A DNA stretch of 64,000 nt from Adenophora triphylla var. japonica (lineage: Eukaryota; Streptophyta; Magnoliopsida; Asterales; Campanulaceae). The notes beneath the pieces were generated by a model. That model saw only the letters and a list, made by a program, of their open reading frames with translations, ran no database searches and had not been told where the DNA came from. Position numbers and translations under genes: made by a program. Shown piece by piece: positions 59,959 through 64,000 of this stretch (positions are counted from its first letter, which is position 1; each line of letters opens with the position of its first letter). Location of the stretch: NCBI GenBank assembly GCA_022495995.1, contig JAFEMH010000077.1, positions 372,001-436,000 of the forward strand, written 5' to 3'.

Positions 59959-62683
59959 TGTGAGCACCCCAACCGGGACTTAACGCGTGCCCCGAGCTAG
60001 AGGAGCTCAAACTAAGAAAATCCATCTAAATTTTTAAAACATTTATTTGCCTTTAAAAGAAAACCACTTTTCAAACTTCCAAAGAAAAATAAATTGGTAA
60101 TATCTCTACTTAGAGGAAATCCAACCACAACTTTAATAAACCGTAATCTGATCAATTACATTGAAAACCCTAAATAACATTGTTTAACAAAAGAGTTTTT
60201 CATACAACATGTGAAAAAGGAATACTAAATAAATACTCCTAATAACCAACTCCTATACTTAACCTGACAAGCCCCAAAAGTAAAAGTCCACAATGATATT
60301 CCCGGCCTCACTGGTTCTGGTCACCTGTCTCGGAATCTAAAACAGTAAAGGGAGAGGGGTGAGAATAAATCTCAATGAGCTATTATGAATGCAGCAAGAT
60401 GCCATACAAGATGCAACACGTAGCATGGCAACACTTAACACATTATGAAAGCGGTAAACACCTTACGTTACCTCATTTTACCTTTTCCCGTCTGAACAAT
60501 AAGTCGTACAACGTGGGAGTAAAACTCCACTCTTTGGTGAATTGCCTCCAGCACATTCACCTCTTATAGGACTCATACCCCAGAGATCCATATAAGAAAA
60601 GATACCTATAATAGAGTATCCAAAAATAATATATTCCCCCGGTACACCAATCGCAGCAGGTCTGTAAAGGCTTCTTCATGCTCAATACAGTCGCTAGCAC
60701 AGCCCCACTCTGTGGCCACAGAGGGGGGAGGGTCACCGGTATGATGAACCTTCAATCACTTATTGAACAAATCAATAATTGATTGACTTCCATCATACCC
60801 ACCCGAACGCATTCAAGCACATAATAGATACTTGAATTATAATCCACAAAATGGGATAATCATATAACAACATGGTAATGTATACTCATGCAAGTCAATA
60901 CCATAGTGCCACAACCAATTAATACACTATGCATAGTATCATCAATAAATATGAATGATAACAAATAAATCCACAGATTGCATAACCAAGCAACCATATA
61001 ATAAGCATATCCACACATTGAGATATCATAACAACTTGTCAAATAATCCATAACGGGATGCAATAGAATAATACCAAATAATTCATACTTGGGGTACAAC
61101 ACAACAACTTGCCAAATCATCCATACTTAGGATATTAGGGTATCCACCAAATTCAACAATTCAACAACTTGGGATAATAATGCCACAAGGCGATACATGC
61201 TCATCTTCCATTAACGAAATAGTGAAACTTATGGTTTCTACCTTATTTCTAACTAATCACCAAGGATAGGGTAACTAAGGCCACCATATATTACAAACCA
61301 TTCTTATATAGTCATTATACAGCCTCGAATAAACTTAATAAAGGTTCACAATCTATTTCCCAAGTTGAACTACTTTAATCTAAGTTAAAAGGAATTAATT
61401 CCGATCCGGTTGTATTAGGTCCTACTAAATTATAATGGTTAGGAATCATTCCCCGAGGTTTTTAGTAAAAATCAGCAAAAGAGAAGAAACTGGGGAAGGA
61501 CTGGTGACATGGGCGACCGCCCATGTCACTTGGGCGACCGCCCAAAGGAGTTGTAAGGGGGAGTCAAGTTCCTGCCGCCTTGGGCGGCCGCTCAGCCCCC
61601 ATGGGCGACCGCCCATGGCCCTTTTTCAGCATTTTCGAATTTCCAATCCTTTTTACATAGTTTATCCCTTCCTTAATCTTCCTTAATCTCATGAACACTA
61701 AAAGGATTGTTTAACCTTACATACTTCAACTTAAATCATCCAAATTCAAGATCATATAGATTTAGATTATTTACCACTTAATTCCCACCCATTTCATTTT
61801 CTCAATTCAAGCTAACATCTTCTAATCTAACTTCACGCATTTCATAAATCAATTCAAGTTAAGATCTCCTAATCTATCTTCACCCATTTCATTCAATCTA
61901 AATCAATTTCTAAGAACAAGGGTATCCTTCTTTGCCATTTACCAATCTCCCAACTTTAAATAGGCTTCCAAAGCATTTACAAAATTATCATCACAACAAG
62001 AACAACAAATAGAGTTCATGAACATTCATAAGAAGGGAAATCATAACAACTCACCTTAGGTTTTAATATGGAAGATTGATCTTTCTCACTTGATGGATTC
62101 TCCTAGATAATCCAACTTCAAAACTACCCTTAGACTTGAATTTGATGGAGTAAGAGCTTGGCTTCAAAGCTTGGGTTGAGAGCTTCCATGGAGTCTAAGG
62201 CTTTCACTAGGAGGATGATGAATGAATGAAGGAGGAAGAAGGAGAGTGAGGAGGATGAAGAAAGGGGGGGGGGGCGGATGGAGGGAGTATGGGGGAGAGG
62301 AGAGGGGAACACTTGGGGGGATTTGGAATGAAGAGGGAATTGGCCCCCCTCTTCTAAATAAAACAAAGCCTTCCCCCTAAATAAAGTAAATTGACTCCTT
62401 TAATAATTAAAGACTTCCCACATTTAATTTAGACCTTCATTTCTAATTCATTATTCCACACATTTTAACTTCATCTTACACTTTATTTATTTTCTATTTT
62501 TATTTTCCTTTAAGATGCTTTATTTAATTTCTCTAGCAATTCCCAAGATTCTAAAATTATTTCTCCATCATCTTATCTTAAAATAAGAAATTAAGGACAT
62601 AAATGAACACATAAAGTTAGCATAAATTTTAAAAGCATATAATATAATATTTAAAATTTGTGCCTAGGGTTGGGGTCGTTACA
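59959..62683 (-). repeat. 5' LTR of E
   Basis: Near-identical to 54138-56863. The palindrome cluster is at 61510-61618 and shows one small change (CCGCCTTGGGCGG against CCGCCTGGGCGG). Confidence 0.93.
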
Positions 62684-63235
62684 TAAGGTCTCTCGCACAA
62701 GCGAGTAAGGAGAGGTCATGCCAAAATTTCGGCACGATCCCCGCCTTAACTTAAGGACGTTGACCTCGACTATGGCCCGTACGCCACACACGTCGAAAGT
62801 TTGCATGATCAGCTAGCCTTAAGTTCACTTTTACCTTTGTTGGTGGAACTCGCTTGCCTTATCAGACCTCGCTCGGGATAGTCCGTCCCGAGAAAGATAA
62901 TCTACAATGGAAACGAGGGGCTTATAAGCGTAGTGACGAGATCTACTGATTAGAGCTCTAGGATTAGTTGCGAAAAAGAAGACCTGCTCTTTTCCAACCG
63001 ATTAGGACTCTGAGAAAACACGCTTTAAGTAAACATAAATCGGTAACTGCACATTGCACAAGCCCGAAACCTTGAGCCAAATACCCCTTTCCGAAGCCTA
63101 AACCCTTCCTTTCGTTCCCTGCAGCGAGCAGAAAGTGGTTCAGATTTCCGGGTCAGCGCCTTGCCAGGATCACAGTAACGGCAGCGTCAGACAGTTCTTC
63201 GGTTCCCTCAGTTCCCTCAGACAGAATTTCCAACA

Positions 63236-63971
63236 TGTCTAGCTCACCGAGAAATCGTGACGGGGACGGACCCCCGCCACCGTGAATGATATGACTTTGG
63301 AAGAAGCCATCCGGGCTTGTGAGGTTCACAAGAGGCGTAAAGAAGATCGGCGAGAATTTCGTGGTACGGCTTACGAATGAGCGAGGTATAGCGGCTATCC
63401 CCGGTCGAGACGGTACTTTTGTCCTGGTCGAGGATGACGATTCCCCAAAGCCAGTTCACCAAACCTCCAGTCAGGTTCTTCCCCCGCCAACATACGGGAT
63501 GCCTTCCAACCAAGGAAACAGCCGACCTAGGCTCCATGTTGCCACTTCTCAGGGCAACCCTGTCACTTTGGGCCAACCCAGTGCTACGCCATCACTCAAT
63601 ACCACCAGCGCACCGCTGGACCATCTCAGGCAGATGCCAATATTTCTCAATACCCTCCCGGGTTCGTCCCTTTGCCTATACACGAATCCCTAAACACCGG
63701 GGACAACACAACTCGTCCCATCCTGGGGACGGTGACTCTGGAACTCTGGTTCGAAACCCAAATGGTGCCAGCAAAGTTCCACGTAATGGACATTCCATCC
63801 GAGTTCACAGCTCTTCTAGGACGCCCTTGGCTACATCACATGAAAGCCATAGCCTCCACTCTCCACCAATGTGTCAAGTTCATCAACCGGCAGGGAGATC
63901 TTGAAGTCATTAGGGGAGACAGCTTCCTCATTGGAAACGAAGTCGAGACAGTAGCCAAGCGTGCCCGATAA
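63236..63971 (+). pseudogene. Gag start and protease fragment of F
   Basis: An ATG at 63236 opens MSSSPRNRDGDGPPPP and stops. Then MTLEEAIRACEVHKRRKED follows in another frame. From 63640 one frame reads SQYPPGFVPLPIHESLNTGD and, through 63971, GTVTLELWFETQMVPAKFHV, TALLGRPWLHHMKAIASTLH and QCVKFINRQGDLEVIRGDSF. The latter is the flap-to-GRPW part of a plant gypsy protease region. The Gag capsid core and zinc knuckle that should lie between are missing, so F looks like a deletion derivative. A stop at about 63969-63971 ends the frame. Confidence 0.7.
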
Positions 63972-64000
63972 CAGACACCGGGGCTACCTCCTTCGAATCA

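Larger units (their letters stand above)
54138..62683 (-). mobile_element. LTR retrotransposon E, intact gag but decayed pol
   Basis: LTRs 54138-56863 (2726 bases) and 59959-62683 (2725 bases) are near identical; I count about ten substitutions and two small indels. The target duplication taagg is at 54133-54137 and 62684-62688. Minus-strand order: 5' LTR (right), primer site, gag (58706-59899), decayed pol, polypurine tract, 3' LTR (left). A young insertion of the A1/A2 family into F. Lacking pol enzymes, it must have moved with help from another element. Confidence 0.93.
51350..64000 (+). mobile_element. LTR retrotransposon F (Ty3/gypsy), interrupted by E, runs off the window
   Basis: 5' LTR 51350-53404, primer site TGGCGACTCCGCTGGGGA (53407-53424), leader 53425-54137, then element E, then F resumes at 62684 after the taagg duplication. 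Gag and protease fragments follow at 63236-63971. The rest of pol and the 3' LTR lie beyond the right edge. The 107 bases between A2 and F (51242-51349) hold nothing recognisable. Confidence 0.8.

Overview
The window is nuclear DNA from a flowering plant, most likely a eudicot. The evidence is a plant-type catalase gene with seven introns at the usual positions, long AT-rich introns, many Stowaway MITEs ending in CTCCCTCCGTCCC, a tRNA-derived SINE, and several Ty3/gypsy LTR retrotransposons of plant type. I cannot name the species. Only two ordinary host genes are supported, both on the minus strand: catalase (12615-17774, 8 exons, 492 codons without a break) and a three-exon gene of unknown function (29289-30391, 261 codons).

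Layout. 1-9231: a minus-strand Ty3/gypsy element of Tat type, broken by frameshifts, with gag, protease, RT, RNase H, a second archaeal-like RNase H and integrase. A gene-like reading frame runs in the opposite direction beyond the end of pol, and the element's 3' LTR lies left of the window. 9232-12386: AT-rich sequence with a SINE, old MITEs, a hAT-like element nested in an older one, and a Helitron-like 3' end. 12400-17920: catalase, with MITEs in introns 2, 3 and 5, a hAT-like repeat in intron 1 and a GT microsatellite in intron 7. 18000-28500: a graveyard of small DNA transposons (Stowaway, hAT-like, one Mutator-like), minisatellites and microsatellites, much of it nested. 28700-33300: the unknown gene and its probable 5' region. 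33964-34528: another hAT-like element.

34533-64000 is a stack of LTR retrotransposons. A1 (plus, decayed, 3.1-kb LTR) joins head-to-head a fragment of a related minus-strand element A2. The A2 LTR was split by D, a 7.5-kb gag-only element with an acaag target duplication. To the right, F (plus, 2.05-kb LTR, gag largely deleted) was split by E, an 8.5-kb relative of A1/A2 with near-identical LTRs, a taagg duplication, an intact gag frame and a decayed pol. F runs off the right edge.

The most interesting signals are two. First, seven hAT-like non-autonomous elements have similar ends (TAGGG-type where clear), but each interior is filled with its own short self-complementary motif (CCGG-, TCGGTTT-, GATCCGAT-, ATTCGAAT- or GGCCC-based). 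Second, the LTR families carry clusters of short GC-rich palindromes whose sequence differs between families although the position is similar. I found no CRISPR array, no rRNA and no functional tRNA gene. All boundaries were read by eye, without alignment or database search.
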